A DNA stretch of 64,000 nt from Methanothermobacter wolfeii. Its GTDB lineage: Archaea; Methanobacteriota; Methanobacteria; Methanobacteriales; Methanothermobacteraceae. Within the stretch, counting starts at the first letter, position 1. Every line of letters starts with the position of its first letter. This document shows positions 10,574 to 19,298 of the stretch, one piece after another. The stretch covers positions 1,571,775-1,635,774 of the forward strand of contig NZ_CP104550.1 in NCBI RefSeq assembly GCF_025397995.1, written 5' to 3'. The position numbers and the translations under genes are program-made. The notes beneath the pieces are model-generated. The model was not told where the DNA came from, made no database searches, and was given only the letters and a program-made list of their open reading frames with translations.

Positions 10574-11347
10574 TTAACCTATGTACCGGAGGTCTTCTTC
10601 ACCGGGTTTAAGGTTCATCCTGTCAATCATCTCCTGCTCCATCTGCTGGGCCTTCATTATCATCTTTCTGGTCTCTTCAGCCCTCTCCTCCAGCTTTTCA
10701 AGGCTTACATCAAGTTTGGTCATTTCAAGAAGGACCTTGAGGAGTGCCCTTGCAGCCTCCGCATCGATGAAGTAGCCGGGTGTTTCACCCATGAGACATA
10801 CACCATTCATGCCCCTAAGTGATCCCATGCCCAGAAGCAGGCCTGAAGCACCTATGATGCCCCCATCTGCGGATCTCAGTATAACATCATGCTCCCTGAG
10901 CTTCTCTGCAAGCTCCATGCTGGTGGCTGCACCATAAACCCCTGCCTTCTCAACGGGCTGTCCTGTTGCAAGGCCCCCGAGGGTGAATATCTCCTTAACA
11001 CCGTACCCTTCAACAAAGTCAAGTATGAGGCCGCATATCTCATACTGACCCTCAGGTGAAAGTCCCTGGGTGTTCCCGACAAGTACTATGTAATCCCTGC
11101 CATCTTCACCTGCATCCTTGAGGTAATAGAACTCATTTTTCATTGGCTCGATTATTCCATCCTCATCGACCAAGACCTGTGGCGGGAATGATGGGGAGTA
11201 AAGCTCCGCGAACTTCACAGCATCAAGCTCATCTATTATATGGTCGGCTGCGAGTTTTCCAACATGACCGATTCCAGGGAGGGCCTCGATAAAAACAGGG
11301 CTGGAAAGCTCAACATCTTCCAGGACATTTATGGTTGTTTCCCTCAT
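10574..11347 (-). CDS. PAC2-family (proteasome assembly chaperone-like) protein
   Basis: 257-residue PAC2 paralogue. It begins with [20 protein letters not shown] and has [33 protein letters not shown], and a Gly-rich ASGLLLGMG segment, then a charged helical tail. This family is clustered with nop10, aIF2-alpha and ribosomal protein genes in many archaea, pointing to a housekeeping role in proteostasis or translation; the exact role is unknown. ATG at 11347 is chosen because GGTGA sits five bases upstream; the GTG at 11356 would overlap nop10. It is the last gene of the rpl44e unit or second last if EndoQ is included. Confidence 0.85.
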   Translation of the reverse strand: MRETTINVLEDVELSSPVFIEALPGIGHVGKLAADHIIDELDAVKFAELYSPSFPPQVLVDEDGIIEPMKNEFYYLKDAGEDGRDYIVLVGNTQGLSPEGQYEICGLILDFVEGYGVKEIFTLGGLATGQPVEKAGVYGAATSMELAEKLREHDVILRSADGGIIGASGLLLGMGSLRGMNGVCLMGETPGYFIDAEAARALLKVLLEMTKLDVSLEKLEERAEETRKMIMKAQQMEQEMIDRMNLKPGEEDLRYIG

Positions 11348-11348
11348 T

Positions 11349-11522
11349 TTATTCACCGTTATTCTTCATGAGAAGCTCTCTTTTCAGCTTTCTCCTGTAC
11401 TTACCGTACCTGTCCTCAGGGGAAAATTTCGGAGGGTATACTACTCCCGTGGCTCCCCCGCAGTGAGGGCAGACATCCCTGAGGGTGTATTCCCCGCATG
11501 AACTGCATCTCTTCATCTTCAT
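11349..11522 (-). CDS. nop10: rRNA pseudouridylation RNP protein Nop10
   Basis: 57-residue protein with an N-terminal zinc ribbon ([18 protein letters not shown]) followed by the basic stretch [20 protein letters not shown] that is diagnostic for archaeal Nop10. It is a core subunit of H/ACA guide RNP, bridging Cbf5 and L7Ae for rRNA pseudouridylation. The ATG overlaps the aIF2-alpha stop (ATGA), and the same aIF2-alpha/Nop10/PAC2 order is common in archaea. Confidence 0.95.
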   Translation of the reverse strand: MKMKRCSSCGEYTLRDVCPHCGGATGVVYPPKFSPEDRYGKYRRKLKRELLMKNNGE

Positions 11523-12298
11523 GTCAGCTCACGGTGGAATTCTCCCTCTCCACCCTCCTTCTCCACTATCTCTATGCACTTCTGGGCAGCTTCCTTGAGC
11601 TGTTTCTCTGCATCAAGATAATCCGTGGATTTCACGATTAGCCTGTACCTTGGAGCCCCAACAGCCTGGACGATTATGCCCTCATCCTGGGCTGATTTAA
11701 GGGCCTTCCTGATGATCTCGACACCGTTGGGTGCGTATGACTTGATATCGACGTAACCAGTTATCTGAACCTCAGGGGGTGTTATGTTGCGTCTGGCGAT
11801 CTCTGTTATCGCTGATGCCCAGTCTTCAGGGATTCCCTCATCTATAAGGGCCTGTTCACCCTCCTCTGCAGCGGTTTCGAAGGCGCCGTAGAGGTCGCCG
11901 AATATGTCCATGAGTTCATATCCAACCTTTTCATAGGCCGTGTCAAGGTCCACTCCAAGATCCTTTGCTGCCAGTTCAAGGAATTTTTCAGCCTTCTGCT
12001 CAATTTTCCAGGCCTGGATCTTCTTTGTCCTCTGATCCTCACGTATCCTTTTCATTGAGACATCAACATGTCCCTTCCTTGGATTGACGCGCAGGACCCT
12101 TGCAACTATTTTCTGGTTTTCCCTTACAAAGTCCCTTATGTTTTTAACCCATCCAGAGGAGACCTCTGAGATATGAATGAAAGCCTCTTTCCCCGGGTAT
12201 TCCTCCAGGGTTGCGAAGGCGCCGTAGTTAAGGACCTTGTGGACGGTTCCCACTACGAGTTCGCCCTCCTCAGGCCATTCATTTTTTCTTCTTACCAT
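11519..12298 (-). CDS. eif2a: Translation initiation factor aIF2 alpha subunit
   Basis: 259-residue alpha subunit of the heterotrimer that delivers initiator Met-tRNA. Residues 10-85 form an S1-type OB fold ([20 protein letters not shown], then [20 protein letters not shown]), followed by the helical domain and a C-terminal alpha/beta domain starting near [12 protein letters not shown] that binds the gamma subunit. It lies in the unit rpl44e-rps27e-aIF2a-nop10-PAC2. Confidence 0.97.
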   Translation of the reverse strand: MVRRKNEWPEEGELVVGTVHKVLNYGAFATLEEYPGKEAFIHISEVSSGWVKNIRDFVRENQKIVARVLRVNPRKGHVDVSMKRIREDQRTKKIQAWKIEQKAEKFLELAAKDLGVDLDTAYEKVGYELMDIFGDLYGAFETAAEEGEQALIDEGIPEDWASAITEIARRNITPPEVQITGYVDIKSYAPNGVEIIRKALKSAQDEGIIVQAVGAPRYRLIVKSTDYLDAEKQLKEAAQKCIEIVEKEGGEGEFHRELT

Positions 12299-12314
12299 TT
12301 TAAAACACCTAGGT

Positions 12315-12494
12315 TTAATCCAGGACCTCTAGAATCTGGGCTTTAATCTTTGATTTTCCTCCTGTTGGTTCAACCAGTGTTTTACCACAGATTATGCACT
12401 GTACCTGTGACGCTGCCCTGTCAAAGACAACCTGCTGATTGCCACAGTCCATGCATTTAACACGGAGAAAATTGCTTCTTGTATTGTAAAACAT
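12315..12494 (-). CDS. rps27e: Ribosomal protein S27e
   Basis: 59-residue zinc-ribbon protein of the small subunit with CMDCGNQQ...CIICGKTL, a CxxC-x14-CxxC arrangement typical of S27e, and the family-conserved [10 protein letters not shown] segment. Start ATG at 12494 lies eight bases behind GGGGTGAT; the GTG at 12506 falls inside that site. It follows rpl44e by 14 bases. Confidence 0.95.
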   Translation of the reverse strand: MFYNTRSNFLRVKCMDCGNQQVVFDRAASQVQCIICGKTLVEPTGGKSKIKAQILEVLD

Positions 12495-12508
12495 CACTAA
12501 AATCACCC

Positions 12509-12787
12509 CTAGGCTACAAATTCAACTCTTCCGGCCCTGAATGATTTCTTTTTAATGTGGGACTTTCCGCATTCCTTGCATTTAAGTCTGAGGTCCAGTT
12601 TCTTGACCGGTTTGTTGCCTGATGGCAGCGGACGTGGGTAACCCCTGTAACCTGCGGTGACCCTTCTGAACTGCCTCTGTCCCCACTTAAGCTCACTTGC
12701 CTTTCTTCTCTTTGATTCAAGTACCTCGTGAACCGTGTGTTTCCTGCAGTTTGGACAGTAAGTTCTTCTTTCTTTAGGAATCTTCAT
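12509..12787 (-). CDS. rpl44e: Ribosomal protein L44e
   Basis: 92-residue large-subunit protein with the L44e (L42A) opening [18 protein letters not shown] and the zinc ligands CPNC and CKECGKSH, plus the conserved [12 protein letters not shown] loop. It is first in the translation unit ending in nop10/PAC2. The ribosome site GAGGTGATTAG lies just before ATG. Confidence 0.97.
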   Translation of the reverse strand: MKIPKERRTYCPNCRKHTVHEVLESKRRKASELKWGQRQFRRVTAGYRGYPRPLPSGNKPVKKLDLRLKCKECGKSHIKKKSFRAGRVEFVA

Positions 12788-12821
12788 ATCTAATCACCTC
12801 TTCTAATGAAAAAGTAAGCCT

Positions 12822-12846
12822 GAGATAAACTTTTTTTATATTGGGT
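12822..12846 (-). promoter_or_regulatory. Promoter of the rpl44e unit
   Basis: On the minus strand the region reads CCCAATATAAAAAAAGTTT, a clear TATA element about 45-55 bases upstream of the rpl44e ATG, leaving a short leader that holds GAGGTGATTAG. A second AT-rich patch (about 12850-12890) lies behind it. Confidence 0.6.
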
Positions 12847-12905
12847 TACTATTTCTTAAATCTCTATTTATACCTTTGTATGGTATAATAAAAGGTGTCA
12901 TGATG

Positions 12906-13622
12906 TCATGAGTACCTCATTCTACGCCCCTTCTTTGCATTTATAAAGACCTCTGCATTTAAAGATGGGAGGGTGACAATATCCTGTGGCCTGAATGGAC
13001 CGTAAACCTTCTCATCCACCCCGATGATCCTTGAGGGTATCTCGTCAAATATCAGGACTGTCTCAATATCATCAAGCCCCGCGTTGCAGTCCCTATCCAG
13101 GGGTCCAGATCCCCTATCCTCCCGTGACTGAGCTATTTTATCTAAGGGTTCAGGTTCCTTCTCCCCCGGGGACGGATTCATGGCTTTTTCATCCACCCTC
13201 CCGGAACTCTCACCTGTATCAATGTCAATGGATGGGATTATCCTCTCCCTGAAAGCCTTCAGGGTGTCGATAAGGGAAAAATAGAGTTCCTCTTCCTCGG
13301 GGGTCATGTTAAGGGGTGTGGTATCCTGCAGGTCAAACTGTGGTCTGCCATTGAAAAGCTGGTAGGATCTCTGAACGTTCATGACTGCACTGTCTGTTAT
13401 CTTGTGCTCACGCCTCTCGCATATCTCGGTTGCTATCCTCTGGGTGTCCCTTATAAGGTAGTGTTCCTTTGCAAAGGGGTCGTTGCCCACCGATTCAAGA
13501 AGGTCCTCGATGTAGCTGTGGACCCTCTGATAGAAGTCGTCTCCAACCCTTGCAAGGCCGCTCTCAGATCTTTCCTTCTTCTGAATCCTCCTCAGCTTCT
13601 GAAAGAATTCGTCCAACCCCAT
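12906..13622 (-). CDS. gins51: DNA replication factor GINS, Gins51-type
   Basis: 238-residue archaeal GINS subunit, part of the Cdc45/RecJ-MCM-GINS replicative helicase. The N-terminal helical A domain includes FYQRVHSYIEDLLES and LIRDTQRIATEICERRE; a poorly conserved acidic linker (residues about 130-185) is followed by the small beta-rich B domain (LIFDEIPSRIIGVDEKVYGPF and the DIVTLPSLNAEVFI end), the A-then-B order of Gins51/Sld5. It directly follows pcn (14-base gap), a pairing seen in several Euryarchaeota and supportive of the call. Confidence 0.85.
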   Translation of the reverse strand: MGLDEFFQKLRRIQKKERSESGLARVGDDFYQRVHSYIEDLLESVGNDPFAKEHYLIRDTQRIATEICERREHKITDSAVMNVQRSYQLFNGRPQFDLQDTTPLNMTPEEEELYFSLIDTLKAFRERIIPSIDIDTGESSGRVDEKAMNPSPGEKEPEPLDKIAQSREDRGSGPLDRDCNAGLDDIETVLIFDEIPSRIIGVDEKVYGPFRPQDIVTLPSLNAEVFINAKKGRRMRYS

Positions 13623-13636
13623 TCCTCACCAGTCAG

Positions 13637-14371
13637 TTATTCCTCTGCCTCTATTCGAGGAGCGAGGAGGAAACTAAGTTCTCCCTCATTGCTTGGCATC
13701 TTAAGGGTTAATTTAAGGGGCATGTCATTTCCGAGGTTTATGATTGCCGTCTCACTGAACTTATCCGCCTTTAACATCTCCTTTATCTTGTCCAGGGAGT
13801 AAACGCTTCTTGCAGGGTTATTTATCTTTTCCCCGTGGAGGTACTCTATCTGGGCATCCCCGAACTCTCCCTCGGCAGATGCTATGAATCTGTCCTCGTC
13901 AACCCGGAAGGTTATCTTATCAGAGAAGATATCTATATCAGCTATTGAGTCCTTCAGGAGCTGGAATGGGACCTCAAATTCATTTTCATATTCAATTTCA
14001 GGAGGACTTGGAGTCTCGTATTCAATGTCTATCAGCCTTATCTTGAAGGTCCTCACGGCTTCACCCTCGAACTGAACTATGAGGTTCCCCTCATCAAGTG
14101 ACAGGAGAAGCCTGTCATTCGCCTTGGCCCTTTTAAGGACCTTCATGAGTTCCTCTGTGTCAACATTGATCTTTTCGGGTTCATCGCATACGTATTCATC
14201 AAAGAGGTCCGCCTTCAGTTCAAGATGAACGTATGTGATGTGTGATCTGTCAAGGGCGTCAAGACGCATGCCTTCTGCACTGGTCTGTATCTGGACTTCA
14301 TCCACAATGGATGATATGGCATCAAAACTTGTCCTTAAAATGTTAGGGTCATTCAACTCTGCCTTGAACAT
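13637..14371 (-). CDS. pcn: DNA polymerase sliding clamp PCNA
   Basis: 244-residue archaeal PCNA. It starts [20 protein letters not shown] and has the conserved [18 protein letters not shown] segment, the interdomain connector region near [13 protein letters not shown], and ends with APRIEAEE. It forms the trimeric ring that tethers polymerase and other replication factors to DNA. A strong ribosome site (AAGGAGGAC) precedes ATG; a TATA box lies about 50 bases upstream. Confidence 0.97.
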   Translation of the reverse strand: MFKAELNDPNILRTSFDAISSIVDEVQIQTSAEGMRLDALDRSHITYVHLELKADLFDEYVCDEPEKINVDTEELMKVLKRAKANDRLLLSLDEGNLIVQFEGEAVRTFKIRLIDIEYETPSPPEIEYENEFEVPFQLLKDSIADIDIFSDKITFRVDEDRFIASAEGEFGDAQIEYLHGEKINNPARSVYSLDKIKEMLKADKFSETAIINLGNDMPLKLTLKMPSNEGELSFLLAPRIEAEE

Positions 14372-14411
14372 TTTTGTCCTCCTTATTCTGTATAGCTAGA
14401 TATTATAGAAC

Positions 14412-14428
14412 ATCTTTTATATACTCTT
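14412..14428 (-). promoter_or_regulatory. pcn TATA box
   Basis: The minus strand reads AAGAGTATATAAAAGATG at about 14411-14428, a good archaeal TATA box roughly 45 bases upstream of the pcn start. It overlaps the last codons of the upstream membrane-protein gene, so pcn-gins51 can be transcribed separately from that gene. Confidence 0.6.
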
Positions 14429-14921
14429 ACTTATCCTTATCCCCTGCTTCACCATTCCCTGCCTGTCCTGCATCTCCGGGTACGGTCCCGTCTCCAGAAT
14501 CATCACTTCTCGCCTCTTTTCCATCATCATTATCCCCTGCTTCAGCATCCCTCACCTCTCTATAGAACCTGTCGATGAATGTCCCATTAAGGAGGCTGTG
14601 GACAAGGGACAGGCCCAGAAGTAGAAGACCAGTGAGTATAAGAAAGGCTGCTATTACCGTGTTCTCCCCTGAGACAACGTTATCCACAACCCTATCAGAG
14701 GATCCGATGATTGAAATGACCCCTGCCATGATGAGGAGGGCGCCCAGAACCATGGATGAGTATCTGATAATATCCTTACGGTACCTGATTATGAGGTTGA
14801 CCGGGAAGTGTTCCTCGGACTCCGCGTCGGTTATTTCATCCCTGAACCTGCTTAAAAGGAGCCTGAATTCATCAAATTTTGTTTCCTTTTTTTTACCATT
14901 ATCAGTGCCTTCATCCACCAT
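14427..14921 (-). CDS. Predicted two-helix membrane protein
   Basis: I do not recognise the family. The 164-residue product has a charged N-terminal third, a pair of hydrophobic segments (MVLGALLIMAGVISIIG and TVIAAFLILTGLLLLGLSLV), and a C-terminal tail of about 40 residues made almost only of Asp, Glu, Gly and Lys, ending GEAGDKDK. Both termini are probably cytoplasmic. ATG at 14921 or GTG at 14927 may start it. It lies between tfs and pcn on the same strand. Confidence 0.7.
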   Translation of the reverse strand: MVDEGTDNGKKKETKFDEFRLLLSRFRDEITDAESEEHFPVNLIIRYRKDIIRYSSMVLGALLIMAGVISIIGSSDRVVDNVVSGENTVIAAFLILTGLLLLGLSLVHSLLNGTFIDRFYREVRDAEAGDNDDGKEARSDDSGDGTVPGDAGQAGNGEAGDKDK

Positions 14922-14958
14922 CAGCACACCATTCCCAGAATATCAATCATGAGCCGGG

Positions 14959-15039
14959 TTGCAGCGGGTGCACCTGAAGAACCCTGCCTCTAATCATACT
15001 CCCTCCAGGTGTATTTGCAGCGGGTGCACCTGAAGAACC
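14959..15039. repeat. 25-bp direct repeat duplicating the tfs 3' end
   Basis: TTGCAGCGGGTGCACCTGAAGAACC is present at 14959-14983 and identically at 15015-15039, 56 bases apart. The second copy is inside tfs and encodes the FFRCTRC zinc knuckle; the first lies just beyond the tfs stop. This looks like a tandem duplication of the gene's last codons, with the outer copy now untranslated. Confidence 0.85.
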
Positions 15040-15304
15040 TTGTCTCGGATTCATCGGCCCTTCTGGTCTGCTGAAGCCACCAGAAGGCCTCCATGTTGCC
15101 ACATTTAGGACACTCGGCCCTTGTTGTGGGGAGTGTCCCTACATCATCGCCTGTGAATATCACGGTATCCTTTGATTCAACTTCCTCTGAAACGTTGTAT
15201 TTGTCTTTAAGTTTATCTGTTATCTCCATTTCATAGCCGCACTGGCACTTGAATCTCCTATTGGATGGAAACATTACAGCTCCGCATTTAGGACAGAACT
15301 CCAT
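14990..15304 (-). CDS. tfs: Transcription factor S (TFS)
   Basis: 104-residue archaeal transcript-cleavage factor related to TFIIS and Rpb9/RPC11. The N-terminal zinc ribbon is [20 protein letters not shown]; the C-terminal ribbon begins [20 protein letters not shown] and carries the catalytic Asp-Glu in [11 protein letters not shown], then [12 protein letters not shown]. It rescues backtracked RNA polymerase. A duplicated copy of its last codons follows the stop. Confidence 0.97.
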   Translation of the reverse strand: MEFCPKCGAVMFPSNRRFKCQCGYEMEITDKLKDKYNVSEEVESKDTVIFTGDDVGTLPTTRAECPKCGNMEAFWWLQQTRRADESETRFFRCTRCKYTWREYD

Positions 15305-15430
15305 TTTCTTCCTCCTGGCTAAAGAAACTGAAATTTCTCTGATTTCTAAGATTTTTATTCAAGACCATTTATATTTATTTTGATTTCATGGACCCTGAGA
15401 GAAACCTTGTGCAGGGATATTGGAGTCCCC

Positions 15431-15850
15431 CTAAATCCCCTGCCCCTCCTCCAGGGCCCTCCTGAAGTCCCTGAGAATTTTTCCATGGTCAAATGCAAGT
15501 TCAAGGCCAGAGACCTCATCCAGTTTGAATATTTTCAGATCCTCCGCATCAGAGTCGGCTGCTGCTTCGCCTGAAATCGGCCGTGCAGTGAAGCATATGC
15601 TGACGGTGTGTCCCCTGGGATCCCTGGAGGGGTCAGAGTAGACTCCGAGGATTCCTTCAAGTTCCACTTCAAGTCCGGTCTCCTCAAGGGCCTCCCTCCT
15701 TGCAGCTTCCTCCACAGTCTCCCCGTACTCAACGAACCCTCCAGGAATTGCCCACGCTCCCCTGTAGGGTGGGTTGGCCCTCCTTATAAGGACAACCCTG
15801 TCTTCAGGAAACCTTATGATTATGTCCACGGTCAGGAGTGGTGTCTTCAA
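15431..15850 (-). CDS. Nudix hydrolase, ADP-ribose pyrophosphatase-like
   Basis: 139-residue Nudix protein with a full Nudix box at about residues 38-60: GGFVEYGETVEEAARREA then LEETGLEVEL. Residues RRANPPYRGAWAIPGG before the box are typical of archaeal ADP-ribose pyrophosphatases, but substrate cannot be proven from sequence. TTG at 15850 is the start: GGAGGTT lies five bases upstream, while the out-of-frame ATG nearby is too close to it. Confidence 0.85.
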   Translation of the reverse strand: MKTPLLTVDIIIRFPEDRVVLIRRANPPYRGAWAIPGGFVEYGETVEEAARREALEETGLEVELEGILGVYSDPSRDPRGHTVSICFTARPISGEAAADSDAEDLKIFKLDEVSGLELAFDHGKILRDFRRALEEGQGI

Positions 15851-15884
15851 TCATGAACCTCCAGAAGGATTTTGAGGGGCACAG

Positions 15885-16484
15885 CTATGCACCGCCCCTT
15901 GACTCTCCAAAGACAACACCCGATGCAATCAGATGAGCAGCCCGGAGGGGTTCAGGTAATGAACTTCTGGTCGTGGATATCCTGACAATCTCTGCAGCAT
16001 CCTCAAGGTCCACCCCTGCCGTCTGAATGTAAAGGGTGTCCCTCACCTCAACAGGGTGGATCCGGCCAGCCCTTTTAATCATCGCCCACCTCAACCTCCA
16101 GTCAGGGAACCTGTGCATAAGGGCCCTTTTTATCCTCTCAAGGTCAGGGTGTCTCCTCACAACCACTATTACAGGCAGACCCGTTTCCCTGAATATCTCA
16201 GTTATATCTGCAACGTTGAATCCCCCGAAGGTCAGACCGTCAAGCATTATGACCCTTAACTGGTCCATATGCCTTGAACGGTTAACCATTTCAATTATCT
16301 TCTCTGTTGCATCCAGTCCATCGACCTTAATCCTTGTTGTCAGGACCCCGTCGAGCCACTGCCCTCCTCGAAACACCGTTCCAACCAGAAGAACATCCTC
16401 GCTGCTTCGGGGGGTGAAAGGTGCGTCGTCTATACCTAAAATCCTTATTTCAGATTTTATCTGGCTGAAATTATTGTTCTCCAT
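15885..16484 (-). CDS. DUF99 family protein
   Basis: About 199 residues of the archaeal DUF99 (UPF0215) family: [15 protein letters not shown] at the start, then [35 protein letters not shown], and [19 protein letters not shown]. The fold has been likened to an RNase H/endonuclease V-like core, but activity is unknown. ATG at 16484 ([10 protein letters not shown]) is preferred since the longer form overlaps rpoL by 35 bases. It lies downstream of rpoL, so a transcription or RNA link is possible. Confidence 0.82.
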   Translation of the reverse strand: MENNNFSQIKSEIRILGIDDAPFTPRSSEDVLLVGTVFRGGQWLDGVLTTRIKVDGLDATEKIIEMVNRSRHMDQLRVIMLDGLTFGGFNVADITEIFRETGLPVIVVVRRHPDLERIKRALMHRFPDWRLRWAMIKRAGRIHPVEVRDTLYIQTAGVDLEDAAEIVRISTTRSSLPEPLRAAHLIASGVVFGESRGGA

Positions 16485-16494
16485 GATAAAAGAA

Positions 16495-16752
16495 TTAAAT
16501 TGACTCTGCCAGAGCCCTGAATTCATCACATCTTTCCCTTAGGGTCTCCGCTGCAGCCAGGAGTGACTTCTTAGGGCTTCTTGCCCTTATGTAGAGCTCG
16601 GGTTCGCCCACTATGGGGTGGTCGATTGAGTAGGCGGCTGCCCTCACGGTATCATCTTCCATCAATATGCTTCTCAGTAGATTGCAGAGGGTGTGTGTCT
16701 CACCCTCAAATACGATTTCCATTTCATATCTTTTGTTGAGGATAACTTCCAT
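16495..16752 (-). CDS. rpoL: RNA polymerase subunit Rpo11 (RpoL)
   Basis: 85-residue subunit L, homologous to eukaryotic Rpb11, that dimerises with Rpo3 during RNA polymerase assembly. The family core is clear: [20 protein letters not shown], then [20 protein letters not shown]. It lies 12 bases behind csl4 on the same strand, a common archaeal arrangement. Confidence 0.96.
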   Translation of the reverse strand: MEVILNKRYEMEIVFEGETHTLCNLLRSILMEDDTVRAAAYSIDHPIVGEPELYIRARSPKKSLLAAAETLRERCDEFRALAESI

Positions 16753-16764
16753 GATAATTACTCC

Positions 16765-17334
16765 TTAACCTTCATAGTTTATTGAAAGCTTTCTTTTCTC
16801 TCTATTTTCACAGTTGGGACACTTTACCTCGTCCCTGCTGTTTAACTCCATGAAGTGTCTGCACCTTGTGCACATGGCCTTTATAACACCCAATTCACGG
16901 CCAGATGTCTGGAGGTCTATGCCATCGAGGCCCATGACCCTTGTGACCTTCGCCTCCACAATGTCCCCTATGCGGAAGGCCTCTGTTAGCTTTGAAAGGT
17001 AGCCCTTCTTTGCCTGTGATACATGAACACCGCCCACAAAGTAGGTTGCAAGGGCCCTCCTGCTGCCCTTTATGCCATGTATCCTCACAAGGGCGCGCTG
17101 GCCCCTCACATCAATGACCTCCCCTACGACCCTTGTCCCTGTCTTGAGGACCGGGGGGGTGCTGAACCTGGATATCACCTTTATACTCTTGTTCTTATCG
17201 TCTCTTTCAACCTCTCCAACAACAAGGGATTTTATCTTCCCGTTATCATCATAGGTTCCCTCTGATGGTAGAAGTTCTTCACTTACAGCTAAAAAATCTC
17301 CGGGAAAAACCATGTCCCCAGATTTAACTTTCAT
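16765..17334 (-). CDS. csl4: Exosome RNA-binding protein Csl4
   Basis: 189-residue cap subunit of the archaeal exosome. An N-terminal beta domain (MVFPGDFLAVSEELLPSEGT, conserved in Csl4) precedes an S1 domain (about residues 60-145), and a zinc ribbon closes it: CTRCRHFMEL...CPNCENREKRKL. It recruits RNA and DnaG to the phosphorolytic core. The ribosome site GAAGAGGTGAATGG leads into ATG; a TATA element is seen about 65-75 bases upstream. Confidence 0.95.
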   Translation of the reverse strand: MKVKSGDMVFPGDFLAVSEELLPSEGTYDDNGKIKSLVVGEVERDDKNKSIKVISRFSTPPVLKTGTRVVGEVIDVRGQRALVRIHGIKGSRRALATYFVGGVHVSQAKKGYLSKLTEAFRIGDIVEAKVTRVMGLDGIDLQTSGRELGVIKAMCTRCRHFMELNSRDEVKCPNCENREKRKLSINYEG

Positions 17335-17552
17335 CCATTCACCTCTTCAGGATAAAAACAATACCTGACTTATACTGAATAATGGTTATTTCTCATGGAG
17401 TATATAATGTTTTTTGTGGAGAGGTGTGTGGTTTCATATGCTGGCTTCTGATGATTCCAGTGTGCTGTGCCGTCCCGGCACTCAGGGTATCTGATGCTTA
17501 TCAGACTATTGGTTTAAACAAGGAAAGAAAAACACCTGAATTCAGACACCCA
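17335..17552. other. 218-base gap with two hairpins and a two-way TATA
   Basis: GAGTATATAATG (about 17398-17409) works as a TATA box in both directions and on the minus strand would serve csl4. To the right are a C-box-like CTGATGA (17448-17454) and two perfect short stem-loops: GTGCCG-TCC-CGGCAC (17467-17481) and TCTGAT-GCTT-ATCAGA (17490-17505). A small RNA from the plus strand or a structured leader/trailer on the minus strand is possible; I see no protein gene here. Confidence 0.4.
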
Positions 17553-18542
17553 TCAGATTATGATCTCATCAAGGGTGTAGTCCTCCCAGTCCCTCTCACC
17601 AAGGACTATTTCAAGTTCAGATGGGTTGAGGAGTGGTCTATCATACATTGGGGAGTCATCTATGGCCACACGGGGGCATGCCGTTACCACGAAGGCTTCA
17701 AGTTCCCTGAAGGGGAGGAGGAGGTCAGGGGAGATATTGTCCATGATAATGAGGATGGCCCTCTTACCTGCCTCCTCCAGTTTCCCCTTGAGGTTCTCTG
17801 CAAGCTGGAACCTCCTCTGGCCCTCCTTTGATGACAGGATTATACCCCACCTTTCTGCATCCATGGCCCGTGTTATCCTTGCAAACCTCACCCTGAGAAC
17901 CCTGTCTGCAAATTCATCGATGTTCCTTACCTCCCCATGGTAGGGGTCTGCCACTAGAACATCCCTTCCTGTGAAGAGTTTTATGCCCAGGGGGTGGAAG
18001 TCTCCGCTCCCAATGAAGAGGTATGCATCGGCATCAAGGCCCCTGATACCTGAAAAATTGCATCCAAGCACCTGGCCCGGTTCCGTGTTCCTCCCTGGTT
18101 TCATGAGAACCTCGAAGCCCCTTTCCTCCAGGAACCTCCTGGCATCATCCAGGAGATGGAGGTGCTGTGTGGTGGTGGCGAGGCCTATCCTCCTGTAACC
18201 TGAGAGCATCTCAGCAGCCCTCCTGAGAACCCCTGAGACATCTGCGGCAGAGTAGGCCTCAACAAAGATAACAGGAACCTCATAGTCCAGGGGGAAGGGT
18301 GTGTGTCCATAGTGTACTATGACATCAACAAGGCCCCTCATCTTCCTGTCTGAAACATCACAGGCCCCGAAGCATGGATCCCCAGATACAAGAACCAGTG
18401 ACCCTGTCTCCTTCTCTATCCTCTCTGCAACTTCAGTTGCCCTGATCCTGAGTCCATCAGGAAACTGGAGGCCCACAACCTCTGCCCCCAGCTTCTTTAT
18501 CTCCTGGATGACCCTTTCTGTTTCCAAACTGTAAAGCGACAT
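17553..18542 (-). CDS. dph2: Diphthamide synthase Dph2 (radical SAM-like)
   Basis: 329-residue archaeal Dph2, which transfers the 3-amino-3-carboxypropyl group of SAM to a histidine of elongation factor 2. Cysteines fitting the 4Fe-4S ligands occur once per domain: PCFGAC (Cys57/61), VLGCNF (Cys161) and VTACPRVAIDD (Cys289), near the positions known for the Pyrococcus enzyme. The IGSGDFHPLGI and HYGHTPFPLDYEVP segments are conserved in the family. It follows hpt by about 25 bases on the minus strand. Confidence 0.95.
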   Translation of the reverse strand: MSLYSLETERVIQEIKKLGAEVVGLQFPDGLRIRATEVAERIEKETGSLVLVSGDPCFGACDVSDRKMRGLVDVIVHYGHTPFPLDYEVPVIFVEAYSAADVSGVLRRAAEMLSGYRRIGLATTTQHLHLLDDARRFLEERGFEVLMKPGRNTEPGQVLGCNFSGIRGLDADAYLFIGSGDFHPLGIKLFTGRDVLVADPYHGEVRNIDEFADRVLRVRFARITRAMDAERWGIILSSKEGQRRFQLAENLKGKLEEAGKRAILIIMDNISPDLLLPFRELEAFVVTACPRVAIDDSPMYDRPLLNPSELEIVLGERDWEDYTLDEIII

Positions 18543-18567
18543 TCCTTCAGATACCCCAATTCATATT

Positions 18568-19131
18568 TTATGGAGGGATTTCCTCCACGATTACCTTGCC
18601 GTCCACGACATCGACCCTTACAAGGCTTCTGACACTGAATCCTGTCCTTTCCCTCACGACTTCAGATCCGCGGCCCTTGTCTATGACGGTTATAACATCC
18701 ACTATTTCAACATTCATCCCCTTCAGTGCCTCCAGGACCGCCAGGAGCGTGCCCCCGGTACTTACAACGTCATCGATTACAAGTATCCTGTCGCCCTCCC
18801 TGATACCGTTGATGTAGAGTTCACCTTCACTGTAGCCAGTCATCTGATGGACCGCCACCTCACCGGGGAGTCCGTACCTTCTTTTCCTGACAACCACGAA
18901 GGATATCCCTGTTTTAAGTGAAAGGGCCGTTGCATGGTGTATCCCCATGGCCTCTATGCAGAGGATCTTATCTGCATCAGGCCTGAACCTTCTTATGATC
19001 TCCTCAGCCACCTCTTCAAGTAGCTCAGGCTCTGTAAGTGGTATTCCATCGGTTACTGGATTTACAAAGTAATCGTAATCGCCCTTTTTAATTACAGGTG
19101 AATTTCTGAGGCTCTCCTTAAGTCTATCAAG
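18568..19131 (-). CDS. hpt: Hypoxanthine/guanine phosphoribosyltransferase
   Basis: About 187 residues of the archaeal Hpt group (apt-like fold). The PRPP-binding motif is [18 protein letters not shown]; other conserved parts are [20 protein letters not shown] and [15 protein letters not shown]. It salvages hypoxanthine and guanine with PRPP. The start at 19131 (MLDRLKESL) matches family length better than an upstream start 51 bases earlier. It diverges from ffh. Confidence 0.9.
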   Translation of the reverse strand, partial: LDRLKESLRNSPVIKKGDYDYFVNPVTDGIPLTEPELLEEVAEEIIRRFRPDADKILCIEAMGIHHATALSLKTGISFVVVRKRRYGLPGEVAVHQMTGYSEGELYINGIREGDRILVIDDVVSTGGTLLAVLEALKGMNVEIVDVITVIDKGRGSEVVRERTGFSVRSLVRVDVVDGKVIVEEIPP

Positions 19132-19182
19132 CATTTCAATCACACAGCACCCTGTTTTATCCTTCACTAGGGAATCTTTCAA

Positions 19183-19298
19183 TTCCTTAATATATAAGTT
19201 GACTCCAACAATAGTTAATGATTGTTGAAGAGCCGTTTATGGTAAGGACGTGGCCGTCTCCAGATGGTTAATGACTGTTGAAGAATGAGGGTGAAATC
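19183..19298 (+). promoter_or_regulatory. ffh promoter and repeated leader element
   Basis: A TATA box TTAATATATAAG is at about 19186-19197. A 17-base element, GTTAATGATTGTTGAAG (19214-19230), lies near the predicted transcription start and recurs with one change as GTTAATGACTGTTGAAG at 19267-19283, just before the ffh ribosome site. A related TTAATGACTGTT stands at the matching place upstream of rpl21e. Confidence 0.6.

Noticed and set aside
17448-17505. Standard C/D box guide RNA
   Set aside because: The C-like and D-like strings are present but spacing and paired C'/D' boxes do not fit; kept only as an undefined RNA candidate.
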